Origin: an uncultured Faecalibacterium sp.
GTDB lineage: Bacteria > Bacillota > Clostridia > Oscillospirales > Ruminococcaceae
Direction of reading: 5' to 3'
Assembly (NCBI GenBank): GCA_934553285.1
Contig: CAKTFD010000006.1
Span: 1 to 37,589 of the forward strand
Length of the DNA stretch: 37,589 nucleotides
Shown: positions 15,353 to 23,851 of the stretch, one piece after another
Position numbering within the stretch: position 1 is the first letter of the stretch
Layout of the letters: every line of letters starts with the position of its first letter
The notes under the pieces: model-generated
The model's database searches: none
What the model saw: the letters and a program-made list of their open reading frames with translations, nothing else
What the model was told of the DNA's origin: nothing
Made by a program: the position numbers and the translations under genes

Positions 15353-16752
15353 TGGAGCGCGTTTACGATCTTTTTGAACTCGCGGCCGCGCACCTCAAAG
15401 TTGGGGTACAGGTCAAAGGATGCGCTGGCCGGAGAGAGGATGATGATATCGCCGGGCTTTGCGGCGGCGCGCGCCAGTTCCACCGCGTGCTGCATGGTAT
15501 CTGCGTGCTGGATGGGCAGTGCGGCTTCGTCAAAGCCTGCGCAGCTGCGCACAGCCTGCTCGATGCGGGGGCCGGTAGCGCCCATCAGCACCAGATCCTT
15601 GACATGGGCGATGATCTCCGGTGCCAGCGGCTCATAGGGGATGTGCTTATCATAGCCGCCTGCGATGAGGATGACCTTCTGGTCAAAGCTGCGCAGGCCC
15701 GCAATGGTGCGGGTAGGGCTGGTACCGATGGAATCGTTGTAGTACAGCACGCCATCCAGGGTACGCACCGGCTCGATGCGGTGCTCCACACCGGTAAAGG
15801 TGCTGCCCACCAGACGGATGGCCTCCACAGGCACCTCGCCCCACACGGCAGCAGCGGCAGCCAGCAGGTTTTCGATGTTATGCAGGCCGCGCAGCTTGAT
15901 GTCCTTCTGCGCCAGGAAGGGGGTCACGACCCCATCCTCTGCCATGCAGAGCATCCCGTCCTCCTTGCGCAGGAAGGCACCATTATCGGTATCGTGCAGG
16001 CGGGTAAACCACACCTGCTTGCCCTTGCAGTCGGCCTGCATGGAGCGGCTGATCTCGTTCTCGTAGCCCAGCACGGCGCGGCAGGGCTGCTTCTGGTACA
16101 GCAGGATATTGCGCTTGGCATCGATGTACTCCTGCATATCCTTGTGGTGATCCAGATGGTTCGGGGTCACATTGGTGACCACCGCAATGTCCGGGCTGGA
16201 ATGCATACTGATCAGCTGGAAGCTGGACAGCTCCACCACGGCCACATCCTCCGGGGCGACCTCGGGCAGCATGGGCAGCAGCGCGGCTCCGATGTTACCG
16301 CCCAGATGCACCTTACGGCCTGCGGCCTCGTAGAACTTGGAGATGAGGGTGGTGGTGGTGGTCTTGCCGTCCGAGCCGGTCACCGCCACGATCTCGCAGG
16401 GGCAGAAGTCGAAGAACAGTTCCACCTCGCTGGTGACCATGGTACCGGCGGCCATGGCATCCTGCAGGGGCTTTTCAAAATAGCCCACAAAGCCCGGGGT
16501 GCGCATGATGATATCCTGCCCTTTAAAGCCATCCAGATAGTCATCGCCCAGGCTCAGCGAAATGCCCAGCTCCCGGATGGTGGCAGCATAATCGCCAAAA
16601 TCTTCCACGCTCTTTTTCTGGTCACACAGGGTCACGTGGGCCCCCAGTTCCACAAACTCCCGGATCAGGGTCTTGTGGCTGACGCCGGCACCGATAAACG
16701 CGACCTTTTTGCCCTGGATAAGCTGGGCCAGCTTTTGCTGATCTTTCTGCAT
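15349..16752 (-). CDS. murD: UDP-N-acetylmuramoyl-L-alanine–D-glutamate ligase
   Basis: The 467-residue cytoplasmic ligase adds D-glutamate to UDP-MurNAc-L-Ala in peptidoglycan precursor synthesis. The Rossmann-like N-terminus (VAFIGAGVSHKTL) is followed by the ATP loop VTGSDGKTTTTTLI, NVTPNHLDHHKDMQEY with the metal/phosphate ligands, and YYNDSIGTSPTRTIAG and LIAGGYDKHIPYEPL in the C-terminal domain. Unlike many Firmicutes it is not inside a dcw cluster; it leads a small operon with a GNAT protein and a PLP enzyme. GGAGGA lies upstream of the ATG. Confidence 0.96.
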   Translation of the reverse strand: MQKDQQKLAQLIQGKKVAFIGAGVSHKTLIREFVELGAHVTLCDQKKSVEDFGDYAATIRELGISLSLGDDYLDGFKGQDIIMRTPGFVGYFEKPLQDAMAAGTMVTSEVELFFDFCPCEIVAVTGSDGKTTTTTLISKFYEAAGRKVHLGGNIGAALLPMLPEVAPEDVAVVELSSFQLISMHSSPDIAVVTNVTPNHLDHHKDMQEYIDAKRNILLYQKQPCRAVLGYENEISRSMQADCKGKQVWFTRLHDTDNGAFLRKEDGMLCMAEDGVVTPFLAQKDIKLRGLHNIENLLAAAAAVWGEVPVEAIRLVGSTFTGVEHRIEPVRTLDGVLYYNDSIGTSPTRTIAGLRSFDQKVILIAGGYDKHIPYEPLAPEIIAHVKDLVLMGATGPRIEQAVRSCAGFDEAALPIQHADTMQHAVELARAAAKPGDIIILSPASASFDLYPNFEVRGREFKKIVNALQ

Positions 16753-16829
16753 AAAAACAGTTCCTCCTCTATAGGATCATGGTATAACACCGCGCCGTTT
16801 GGGCGGCACGGGAACAGCTTTGTTGTACC

Positions 16830-16858
16830 ATTATAGTCCATTTGCCCGCAATTGGCAA
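16830..16858 (-). promoter_or_regulatory. murD promoter
   Basis: On the minus strand TTGCCA (16858-16853), a 17-nt spacer and a perfect TATAAT (16835-16830). The leader is about 70 nt and contains a small GC hairpin. Confidence 0.7.
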
Positions 16859-16911
16859 CGGATAACCGCACCGTATGCTTCAAAAAGCCTGATAAATTCA
16901 CAAAAAGGCAA

Positions 16912-16940
16912 TTGTTTTTTGCGGGGCTTTCTGCTACACT
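16912..16940 (+). promoter_or_regulatory. Promoter of the substrate-binding lipoprotein gene
   Basis: TTGTTT (16912-16917), a 17-nt spacer and TACACT (16935-16940), with TGC directly before the -10. It is back to back with the murD promoter, 54 nt away. Confidence 0.5.
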
Positions 16941-16987
16941 TGTCGTTGCAGAGCGTTTTTTGCCGATTCTGCACGAAGATGAACGGA

Positions 16988-18574
16988 ATGAGGTTTTTCT
17001 CTTTGAAACAATGGTTGCGTTTTACCGCAGCGGTGCTGGCTGCTGCGTTTCTTTTTGCCCTGACCGGCTGCGGCGGCTCCACGGGCACCAACAGCTTTAC
17101 CTGGTTTGTGGACAGCATCCCCGCCAATCTGGACCCGCAGGTGGCTTCCGGCGCATCGGATGTGATCGCCTGCGAGAACCTTTACGGCACCCTGGTGCGC
17201 AAAGACCCGGACGGTGAGATCGTGCCGGACCTGTGCGAAAGCTGGGCCGTATCCCCGGACGGGCTGACCTATACTTTTACCTTAAAGGACGGCCTGACCT
17301 ACGCGGCGGTCAAGGGTGCCGCTACCGAATACGCCATAACGGCAGAGGACTTTGTGTTTGCGTTCCGGCGCATTTTCCGTGCCTCTACAGCTTCCCCCTA
17401 TGCGGTGGAGTTTGCCGCTATCCAGAACAGCGCTGCCGTGCTGGCAGGGCAGGCCGAGGAGAGCAGCCTGGGCGTTTCGGCCAGCGGCGCACAGACGCTG
17501 GTGTTCCGCCTGAGCGAGAAGGACGAAAATTTTCTGGCCAAGCTCACCCTGCCCGGCGCCGCCCCCTGCGATGAAGCGTTTTTCGAGAGCACCCGCGGCA
17601 CCTACGGGCTGACCGCCAAGACCACGCTGGCCAGCGGCAGCTTTTATCTGTACAACTGGACTGCCAACGGCTTGTTTTTGCGCCGCACCGCTGAAAGCCC
17701 CCTCATCGACAGCCTGCGCCTGGTGCAGGACACCAGCGGCACCGACAAGGATGCTGCCCAGCGCATTACGGACGGAAAATGCTCGGCAGCGCTGGACGAA
17801 AGCGGCAGACCCACACGGCTGCGGTCTGTGGACTATTCGGATACCACCTGGGCACTGCTGTTCAATGCAGCCGAAGGCTCCGTATTCCAGAACGAGCAGC
17901 TGCGGCAGGCGCTGGCAGGCATCGCGCGTGAAAATGCCACCGTGCCCACCTCCGGGCTGTACACCGCTGCAAAGGGGCTTGTGCCGGAGGGCCTGACGGT
18001 GGACGGACTGGATTACCGCGCTACAGCCGGAGACCCCGTACCCACTATACAGGATCCGAAGGCCCTGTATCTGGCGGCCCGGCAGGGTATGGCCACCTCG
18101 GATTTTTCCGGTGTGACCCTGCTGCTGCCCAAGGGTGCCGGGCTGACCGAGCTGGCCGACCAGATCAACGGTGCCTGGCAGAAGGAGTGTTCCCTGTTCT
18201 TCTCTGTGGAGGAAGTAGAGCAGGACGAGCTGGAAAGCCGCATTGCCAGCGGCAGCTATACCATTGCGCTGGCCCCCATCCACGCCGAGGGCGGCAGCGT
18301 GTATCAGATGCTGCAGCAGTTCACCACCGAGGGCGGCAGCCTGACCGGCTATGCGGATACCGTGTATGCCGAGCGGCTGGCGCTGAGCGCACAGCAGACC
18401 GGTTCCGCCCGCTGCGCTCTGCTGGCACAGTGCGAACGCCAGCTGCTGGAAAGCTGCACCGTAGTGCCCCTGCTGGCACAGCAGAAGCGTCTGCTGCTGG
18501 CCGATGGCATCCAGGACCTGGTGTTCGACCCGTTTTTCCCGGTTCTGGACCTGACCTGGGCAAAAAAGAGCTGA
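16988..18574 (+). CDS. ABC transporter substrate-binding lipoprotein, family 5 (peptide type)
   Basis: About 528 residues. A lipoprotein signal peptide ends in the lipobox LTGC, so the mature protein is anchored outside the membrane. It then follows the SBP_bac_5 layout: DSIPANLDPQVASGASDVI, ENLYGTLVRKDPDGEIVPDLCESWAVS and YTFTLKDG near the start. This family captures oligopeptides or other small ligands for an ABC importer. No permease or ATPase gene is adjacent, so it must work with distant components or act alone. The ATG at 16988 lacks a ribosome site; a TTG at 17003 has GAGG 9 nt upstream and gives a compact signal peptide, so it may be the true start. Confidence 0.88.
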   Translation: MRFFSLKQWLRFTAAVLAAAFLFALTGCGGSTGTNSFTWFVDSIPANLDPQVASGASDVIACENLYGTLVRKDPDGEIVPDLCESWAVSPDGLTYTFTLKDGLTYAAVKGAATEYAITAEDFVFAFRRIFRASTASPYAVEFAAIQNSAAVLAGQAEESSLGVSASGAQTLVFRLSEKDENFLAKLTLPGAAPCDEAFFESTRGTYGLTAKTTLASGSFYLYNWTANGLFLRRTAESPLIDSLRLVQDTSGTDKDAAQRITDGKCSAALDESGRPTRLRSVDYSDTTWALLFNAAEGSVFQNEQLRQALAGIARENATVPTSGLYTAAKGLVPEGLTVDGLDYRATAGDPVPTIQDPKALYLAARQGMATSDFSGVTLLLPKGAGLTELADQINGAWQKECSLFFSVEEVEQDELESRIASGSYTIALAPIHAEGGSVYQMLQQFTTEGGSLTGYADTVYAERLALSAQQTGSARCALLAQCERQLLESCTVVPLLAQQKRLLLADGIQDLVFDPFFPVLDLTWAKKS

Positions 18575-18598
18575 ACGCAAATTTCGTCCGGAAAAGCC

Positions 18599-18627
18599 TT
18601 GACAATCCCGCCCTGCTTTGTTACAAT
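18599..18627 (+). promoter_or_regulatory. tRNA-Gly promoter
   Basis: A perfect TTGACA (18599-18604), a 17-nt spacer and TACAAT (18622-18627). It is the closest to consensus in the window and 12 nt before the tRNA 5' end. Confidence 0.88.
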
Positions 18628-18639
18628 AATAGAGCACTT

Positions 18640-18715
18640 GCAGGGTTAGCTCATCCGGTAGAGCGACTGCTTCCCAAGCAGTAGGCGGCGGGTTCGAGTC
18701 CCGTATCCTGCTCCA
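18640..18715 (+). tRNA. tRNA-Gly (anticodon CCC)
   Basis: A complete 76-nt cloverleaf: acceptor GCAGGGT pairs with ATCCTGC, the anticodon stem ACTGC/GCAGT encloses TTCCCAA with anticodon CCC at 18673-18675, and the T arm GCGGG-TTCGAGT-CCCGT is standard. The discriminator is T, as expected for bacterial tRNA-Gly, and CCA is encoded. It reads GGG codons. It stands alone with its own promoter and terminator. Confidence 0.97.
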
Positions 18716-18718
18716 GAT

Positions 18719-18758
18719 AACGGCAGAACGTTTTATTTTAAAGCGTTCTGCCGTTTTT
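18719..18758. terminator. Bidirectional terminator after tRNA-Gly
   Basis: A 12-bp stem (18719-18730 with 18744-18755) is followed by T5 on the plus strand. The stop codon of the convergent ylbJ-like gene lies in its loop, and A/T-rich sequence allows use by both strands. Confidence 0.88.
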
Positions 18759-19830
18759 GTTTGCCGCATCCTTTTGGGGCAGCAGCGTTCAGGCGGCAGG
18801 CCTCGCATGCCGTTATGCAGCACACTGCGAACACCAGCAGGGCGCAGTCTGTCGGCACCCGCTGCATGGGCACCACCCGGGCACACAGGGTGCTGAACGT
18901 TTCTGCTGCATCCTCCGGCAGGCCCAGGTAAAACAGTGCCAGCGAGAGCGGCAGGTGCACCAGCCTGCCCCACAGCAAGGGACGAAAGGAGATCTCCGGC
19001 GGGCAGATGGTGCGCACCTGCAACAGTACCGAAGCCCCCTGCACACTGAGGGCGGCGCAGCACAGCCCGCTTGCCCACAGGCCCGTGCGGGAGGCATAAT
19101 CGCAGCCGGAGCATACCTCCAGCAGCATCGCTGGAAAAGGGGCCAGCACGGCGGGCAGCAGCAGCCCGCACCCCGCCGCCAGCAGCCGGAAGTACAGCAC
19201 AAAGCCGCATAATTTCAGGTAGGTCACCGCCGCCTGCGCCAGGATGCCATCCAGCGCGGGCGGCGTTTCCTTTTGCGGCGCTATGGGCTGCGGCAGAGGC
19301 TGCCGTGCTTCCCTGCCCCGGATACGGTACAGCACCGCCGCCGTCAGCCAGCCTGCCAGCACCTGCGCGGCAAACAGGCAGACCCCCGCCGTCCGGCTGT
19401 GCAGCATCTGCTCCCCTACCGTCAGGATGACAAAGGACGGCCCGGAACAGATACAGGCGGGCAGCAGTGCTGCGGCTTCCTGCGGGGTCAGTTCGCCGCT
19501 GCGCACCGCCTGCGCGGCGGCAGCGGCAGCGGGGGCAAAGCCGCCCACAAAACCGATAAGCAGCACGCTGCCTGCACTGCGGCTGCGCAGCCCGATGCAG
19601 CGCACCACCGGCCAGAACAGGATGCCCAATACCCCGCCTGCCCCGCTGCACATGATAAGTGCGGATACCACCAGAAACGGAAACAGCGACACCAGCAGCG
19701 GCCCGCCGCACAGCCTTAGCCCCTGCTGCAGCGCTGCTGCGCAGGTGCGCGGTGCCGCAAACAGCAGCACTGCCGTGGCCGCACCCAGCAGCAGAAAGCC
19801 CGGATGCAGCGTTTTACCACTTTGATACAT
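18733..19830 (-). CDS. YlbJ-like sporulation/nucleoside-recognition membrane protein
   Basis: This 365-residue integral membrane protein has about eight hydrophobic segments and the Gate (nucleoside recognition) pattern of the sporulation protein YlbJ, for example PLLVSLFPFLVVSALIMCSG, LLIGFVGGFAPAAAAAAQAV and ICSGPSFVILTVGEQML. YlbJ is required for spore cortex formation in Bacillus. The ATG at 19830 is chosen for the purine-rich ribosome site GGAGGGGGAGGG about 7 nt upstream. It is divergent from yqfC-yqfD, which supports a sporulation origin. The organism type is usually described as non-sporulating, so the present role is unclear. Confidence 0.75.
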   Translation of the reverse strand: MYQSGKTLHPGFLLLGAATAVLLFAAPRTCAAALQQGLRLCGGPLLVSLFPFLVVSALIMCSGAGGVLGILFWPVVRCIGLRSRSAGSVLLIGFVGGFAPAAAAAAQAVRSGELTPQEAAALLPACICSGPSFVILTVGEQMLHSRTAGVCLFAAQVLAGWLTAAVLYRIRGREARQPLPQPIAPQKETPPALDGILAQAAVTYLKLCGFVLYFRLLAAGCGLLLPAVLAPFPAMLLEVCSGCDYASRTGLWASGLCCAALSVQGASVLLQVRTICPPEISFRPLLWGRLVHLPLSLALFYLGLPEDAAETFSTLCARVVPMQRVPTDCALLVFAVCCITACEACRLNAAAPKGCGKQKRQNALK

Positions 19831-19846
19831 AAGCACGCCCTCCCCC

Positions 19847-19860
19847 TCCATATATATGGA
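19847..19860. promoter_or_regulatory. Palindrome in the ylbJ/yqfC divergent gap
   Basis: TCCATATATATGGA is a perfect 14-nt palindrome midway between two divergent sporulation-family genes only 76 nt apart. It overlaps the ribosome site of the leftward gene. No convincing sigma-A or sporulation-sigma promoter was identified around it. Confidence 0.3.
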
Positions 19861-19906
19861 AGCAGGGGCTGCGCAATGTACGACGCGCGGAACGGGAGGG
19901 ACGGAG

Positions 19907-20194
19907 ATGGCCAGAGCACACCACGACCGGCGCACCCTGCGCAGTTGGCTGCACGGGCTGTTCCGGCAGCCGCCGCCCGGGTTTTATTGCCGCCCTGCCA
20001 TCTACCTGAGCGGCGAACGGATGGAGATCGAGCATTTCCGCACGGTCCTGTTTTTTGACGACAGCAAGCTATGCCTGCAGCTGGCACGGGGCCGCTTTAC
20101 GATATATGGCAGCGGGCTGCGCATCTGCACCCTGACCACCGCCCGGCTGACGGTACAGGGGCAGTTTCTGCGCACTGATTTTTCCGATGGATAG
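19907..20194 (+). CDS. yqfC: YqfC/YabP-family sporulation protein
   Basis: The 95-residue protein fits the YabP/YqfC family: an N-terminal basic segment, then LSGERMEIEHFRTVLFFDDSKLCLQLARG and IYGSGLRICTLTTARLTVQGQF, a beta-rich core. It is directly followed by yqfD, the conserved pair in spore-formers, where both are sigma-E targets of unclear function. The ATG at 19907 has GGGAGG about 8 nt upstream. Confidence 0.8.
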   Translation: MARAHHDRRTLRSWLHGLFRQPPPGFYCRPAIYLSGERMEIEHFRTVLFFDDSKLCLQLARGRFTIYGSGLRICTLTTARLTVQGQFLRTDFSDG

Positions 20195-20203
20195 GAGGCC
20201 GCC

Positions 20204-21340
20204 ATGGAAGCTGCACGGTTTTGGGCTGCGGTATGCTTTACCGCCAGAAACGGCAGCCCCGAGGCACTGCTGACCGATGCCGCCGGACAAGGGCTGCACC
20301 TGTATGGCATTGCGCCCATGCCCGGCGGTTTTCGTGCCCATTGTGCCGCCTGGCAATACCGGCAGCTGGCCGGGCTTGCGCGGCACCGGCGGGTACGGCT
20401 GCGTATCGAAAAACGGCAGGGGCCGTATTTTTTACTGCGTCCGCTGCTGCGGCGCAGGGGGCTATGGGCAGGGCTTGCAGGCTGCGGGCTGCTGCTGGTC
20501 TGGCTGCAGGGGCTTGTGTGGGCAGTGGACTACGGTACTTTGAGCACCGGGCAGCGGGCGCGGGCGGCCGCTGTGCTGCGCAGCTGCGGCTTGCAACCCG
20601 GCACCGTTGTAAGCGAGGAGCTGCTGCGCACCGGCGAGTACGCTCTGCTGGAAAGCGGCGAGTTCTCCTGGGCAAGCCTGAATTTTGAAAAAGGCCGACT
20701 TGCCGTGGAAGCTGCCCCTGCGCGGCCCCGTCCGGAGATCGCCGCGGGCACCCTGCACGGACTGCGGGCCAGATGCAGTGGAACGGTGCTGCGCACAAAT
20801 CTTATCAGCGGCACCATGCTGGTGGCCCCCGGGCAGGCAGTGGAAGCCGGGCAGGGGCTGATCGGCACCGCACGCAGCGAGCGCGATGGCACCCTGATCT
20901 TTGCCCCGGCGGCGGGCACGGTGGTGGCGCAGCTGGAGTGGCAGACTGCGCAGCGCGTTCCGCTGGCACAGCCCTGCCTGCAGCTGACCGGCGGGCAGAA
21001 AACTGTATTCCAGCTGTTTTTTGCCGGGCATTCCGCAGCCTTGCCTGTCCCCACCCCCACCGGGGACACGCTGTGCCGCACGCGGCACCTGCCGCTGGAG
21101 TTTTTGGGTCTGCCGCTGCCCTGTGCTGTGGAGGAAACTACCTTTTATGCGCAGGATACGCAGACCCTGTACCGCACCGAGGCGCAGGCGCTTGCACTGG
21201 CGCGGATGCAGGGGCTGCAGGCGCTCCATGCCGCTTTTCCGGATGCGGAGCTTTTAGCCTGCCGGGAGGACTTTACCGTGCAGGAGGACACGCTGCACTA
21301 CGATGCGGTGTACACGGTAGCGGCGGATATCTGCACATAG
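20204..21340 (+). CDS. yqfD: Sporulation protein YqfD
   Basis: This 378-residue YqfD-family (stage IV sporulation) protein starts 9 nt after yqfC behind AGGAGG. It has an N-terminal cytoplasmic region, one membrane segment (LWAGLAGCGLLLVWLQGLVWA, about residues 86-106) and an extracytoplasmic part with LNFEKGRLAVEA, NLISGTMLVAPGQAVEAGQGLI and a C-terminal YTVAADI strand, all typical. The reading frame is intact and of normal length (about 390), so there is no sign of decay. Composition is very rich in Ala, Gly and Arg, like its neighbours. Confidence 0.85.
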   Translation: MEAARFWAAVCFTARNGSPEALLTDAAGQGLHLYGIAPMPGGFRAHCAAWQYRQLAGLARHRRVRLRIEKRQGPYFLLRPLLRRRGLWAGLAGCGLLLVWLQGLVWAVDYGTLSTGQRARAAAVLRSCGLQPGTVVSEELLRTGEYALLESGEFSWASLNFEKGRLAVEAAPARPRPEIAAGTLHGLRARCSGTVLRTNLISGTMLVAPGQAVEAGQGLIGTARSERDGTLIFAPAAGTVVAQLEWQTAQRVPLAQPCLQLTGGQKTVFQLFFAGHSAALPVPTPTGDTLCRTRHLPLEFLGLPLPCAVEETTFYAQDTQTLYRTEAQALALARMQGLQALHAAFPDAELLACREDFTVQEDTLHYDAVYTVAADICT

Positions 21341-21415
21341 CAAAAGGCAGACGATTTGGAATGGTCTTTGCCTTGCTCCGACCATGTTCAGCGGAAAGAT
21401 TATTTTTTTTATTTA

Positions 21416-21456
21416 CAGGTCTGGAAAATCTGCGGATTTTCCAGACCTGTCTTTTC
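21416..21456 (+). terminator. Terminator of yqfC-yqfD
   Basis: A perfect 15-bp stem (21416-21430 with 21435-21449, loop TGCG) is followed by TCTTTTC. It lies 75 nt after the yqfD stop. Confidence 0.82.
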
Positions 21457-21518
21457 ACGGAATGGGGCATGACAGAAAACGGCATCTGCAAGCACAACTT
21501 GCTTCGGAAGCGCAGAAG

Positions 21519-21555
21519 CAAAAAAGCTGCTGCACCAAATCATGGGCAGCAGCTT
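21519..21555 (-). terminator. Terminator of the lon-ysxC-hslO operon
   Basis: A stem of AAGCTGCTGC (21524-21533) with GCAGCAGCTT (21546-21555) is followed on the minus strand by a run of T (complement of 21520-21525). It lies just past the hslO stop. Confidence 0.82.
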
Positions 21556-21564
21556 CGGTATTTA

Positions 21565-22470
21565 TTATTCGTTGGGCTGAGCGGCTTCGGCGGCCTGGGC
21601 ATCGTACTCTGCCAGCAGGTCGTTCAGATCATACTGATACTTGCTGTGGCAGAAGTGGCACACCACCTCACAGTGCGGGTCCTCGTCCCGCATACGCACC
21701 AGCTCTGCGTGGCCAAGGCTGAGCAGCATCTCCTTTGTGCGGTCTGCGCTGCAGTCGCACTGGTACTGCACCGTGCGCGCATCCAGCACGCTGGGGTTGA
21801 AGCCTGCCAGTGCCAGCTGCATCATGTCCTCCGGGGTCTTGCCTGCATGGAGCAGCTCCGTGACCGAGGGCATAGCGTTGATGTTCTTTTCCAGCTGGTC
21901 GATCTCGGCATCGGTGGCACCGGGCAGCAGCTGTACCATAAAGCCGCCTGCGCACAGGATGGACAGGTCTTTGTCTACCAGCACGCCCAGCGCCATCACG
22001 GTGGGCACCTGCTCACTGTAGGCATAGTAGCTGGTCAGGTCTTCGGCGATCTCGCCGGACACCAGCGGCACCTGGCCTACCGTAGGCTCTTTTTGCAGGC
22101 GGTTATCCCGGATCACGGTCAGCACGCCATCTTTGCCCACAGCTGTGCCAACGTCCAGATGGCCGTTGGGCTTTGCAGGCAGCTCCACCAGCGGGTTATC
22201 GATACAGCCCTTAACGTTGCCGGTGCCGTCTGTGCAGGCGATCAGCACTCCGGTGGGGCCGCCGCCGGACACCCGCAGGGTAATGCGGTCGCGGTCGTCC
22301 TTGAGCATGGAGCCCATCAGTGCTGCACCGGTAAGCAGGCGGCCCAGGGCCGCGCTGCAGGTAGCGCTTGTGGTATGGAGCTTTTCTGCTTTACGGACGA
22401 TCTCGGTGGAGTCCACACCGCAGAACACGACGCCGCCGTTCTCCGACAGGCCGCGGATCAGGTTTGCCAT
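21565..22470 (-). CDS. hslO: Redox-regulated chaperone Hsp33
   Basis: The 301-residue cytoplasmic holdase binds unfolding proteins after oxidative activation. The N-terminal core includes GCIDNPLVELPAKPNGHLDVGTAVG, and the C-terminal redox switch has all four zinc ligands: Cys238, Cys240 (CDC), Cys271 and Cys274 (CHFC). Length is normal (about 290-300). It is the last gene of the lon operon, 3 nt after the methyltransferase gene, which ties an oxidative-stress chaperone to Lon. That fits a strict anaerobe exposed to oxygen (inference). Confidence 0.95.
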   Translation of the reverse strand: MANLIRGLSENGGVVFCGVDSTEIVRKAEKLHTTSATCSAALGRLLTGAALMGSMLKDDRDRITLRVSGGGPTGVLIACTDGTGNVKGCIDNPLVELPAKPNGHLDVGTAVGKDGVLTVIRDNRLQKEPTVGQVPLVSGEIAEDLTSYYAYSEQVPTVMALGVLVDKDLSILCAGGFMVQLLPGATDAEIDQLEKNINAMPSVTELLHAGKTPEDMMQLALAGFNPSVLDARTVQYQCDCSADRTKEMLLSLGHAELVRMRDEDPHCEVVCHFCHSKYQYDLNDLLAEYDAQAAEAAQPNE

Positions 22471-22473
22471 AGG

Positions 22474-23223
22474 TTATCCCTCCAGTTGTGTATACTGTTT
22501 TGCTGCACAGAAGAAGTAGCGCTGGCTCTGTTCCGTCAGCGGGCCGAACGTTTCGCCATCGCAGACGCTTTCCAGCGCAAATCCGTGTTTTTCCAGCACT
22601 GCACGGATGGTATCCAGGTCATAGGTATACTCGCAGAATGCCTCGTGGAAATGCTCGCCGGTCTCGTGGTAATCGATATCCACCGTGATCTCCACCCTGC
22701 GGTCGGCGGCATTATAGTGGTTGCGCCACACGCAGGAGGCATCCTCTTCTTCAAAGGTAAATTCGTTATCGCCCAGGATCTTCTGGTGCTTGTAGGGGGT
22801 GTTCATATCAAAGAGGAACAGCCCGCCTTTTTCCATAAAAAAGCCCGCATTGGCAATGGCGGTATCCAGATCCGGGATATGGTTGAAGGTATCAAAGGTG
22901 GATACCGCCGCCCGGATGGTGCCGTACAAGTCCAGCTTGAGCAGGTCCTGCCTTAGCAGCAGCAGCCTGCCGGAAAGCCCCAGCTGTTCGGCCTTATCCC
23001 GCACCACGCAGAGCATCTCCTCCGACTGGTCGATGCCGATCATATCGTAGCCCGCCTGGGTCAGCATCAGGGTCAGTTCCCCGGTGCCGCAGCCAAGGTC
23101 GGCTATGATGCCATCGCAGATGCCGTGCGCCTGCAGCTTTGCATGGATCTGGCTGTACAGGGCATCGTAGTCTGCTTCGCCGTTAAATTCATCGTAGAAA
23201 TAGGCAAATTCATTATATGCCAT
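22474..23223 (-). CDS. Class I SAM-dependent methyltransferase
   Basis: This 249-residue protein has the SAM-binding DLGCGTG motif (about residues 42-48), the acidic-loop GIDQSEEML and the FDTFNHIPD segment typical of small-molecule methyltransferases of the Methyltransf_25 kind. The substrate is unknown. It lies 4 nt after ysxC and 3 nt before hslO, so it is translated as part of the operon. Confidence 0.88.
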   Translation of the reverse strand: MAYNEFAYFYDEFNGEADYDALYSQIHAKLQAHGICDGIIADLGCGTGELTLMLTQAGYDMIGIDQSEEMLCVVRDKAEQLGLSGRLLLLRQDLLKLDLYGTIRAAVSTFDTFNHIPDLDTAIANAGFFMEKGGLFLFDMNTPYKHQKILGDNEFTFEEEDASCVWRNHYNAADRRVEITVDIDYHETGEHFHEAFCEYTYDLDTIRAVLEKHGFALESVCDGETFGPLTEQSQRYFFCAAKQYTQLEG

Positions 23224-23227
23224 GGTG

Positions 23228-23830
23228 TTACTCCGCTTCCTCGTTTTCCGCAGCCACCGCAGCGTTGAGCACTGCCTGCAGCTCCGGGATGCCGTAGCCG
23301 TTTTCGCCGCTGGTCAGTACCACTTTCTGGCAGCCGTAGGGGCGGCAGATGGTTTCAAACTCTTCCAGCGTTTTGGCCAGCTGGCTCTTTTTCAGCTTAT
23401 CGGCCTTGGTCAGCGCCACTACATAGGGGATGCGGTGGTAGTGCAGGTAACGCAGCATCTGCAGGTCGTCTGCGCTGGGGGCATGGCGGCAGTCCAGCAG
23501 CTGCACCAGCAGGGTGTGGTGGCGCGGTGCCTCGAAGTAGCTGTTGATAAGGTCATCCCAGCGCTCACGGTCGGCGTTGCTCACCTTGGCGTAGCCGTAG
23601 CCCGGCAGGTCCACAAAATAGCAGTCGTCCACTGCATAAAAGTTGATGGTGGCCGTTTTGCCCGGCGTGCTGGAGACACGCGCCAGATTTTTGCGGCTGC
23701 ACAGCTTGTTGATCAGGCTGGATTTGCCCACATTGGACCGGCCCGAAAAACTCAGCTCCGGGCGGTCGCTCTCGGGCAGCTGGCTGGAAATGCCATAGCT
23801 GGCAATAAAATCAGCTTTGTTGAAGATCAT
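23228..23830 (-). CDS. ysxC: Ribosome-biogenesis GTPase YsxC/EngB
   Basis: The 200-residue TrmE-Era-EngA-EngB-class GTPase acts in 50S subunit assembly. Visible motifs are the G1 loop GRSNVGKS (residues 30-37), G2 SSTPGKT, G3 DLPGYGYA and G4 TKADK. It follows lon by 21 nt; lon-ysxC adjacency is widely conserved in Firmicutes. The C-terminus is short and acidic. Confidence 0.96.
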   Translation of the reverse strand: MIFNKADFIASYGISSQLPESDRPELSFSGRSNVGKSSLINKLCSRKNLARVSSTPGKTATINFYAVDDCYFVDLPGYGYAKVSNADRERWDDLINSYFEAPRHHTLLVQLLDCRHAPSADDLQMLRYLHYHRIPYVVALTKADKLKKSQLAKTLEEFETICRPYGCQKVVLTSGENGYGIPELQAVLNAAVAAENEEAE

Positions 23831-23851
23831 GGCGTGTTCCTTTCTGTTTTT

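Noticed and set aside
19847..19860. CCATATATATGG as a sigma-E-type -10 for ylbJ and yqfC
   Set aside because: The CATANNNT pattern is not met on either strand and no -35 is placed correctly; leftward use would put the start inside the ribosome site.
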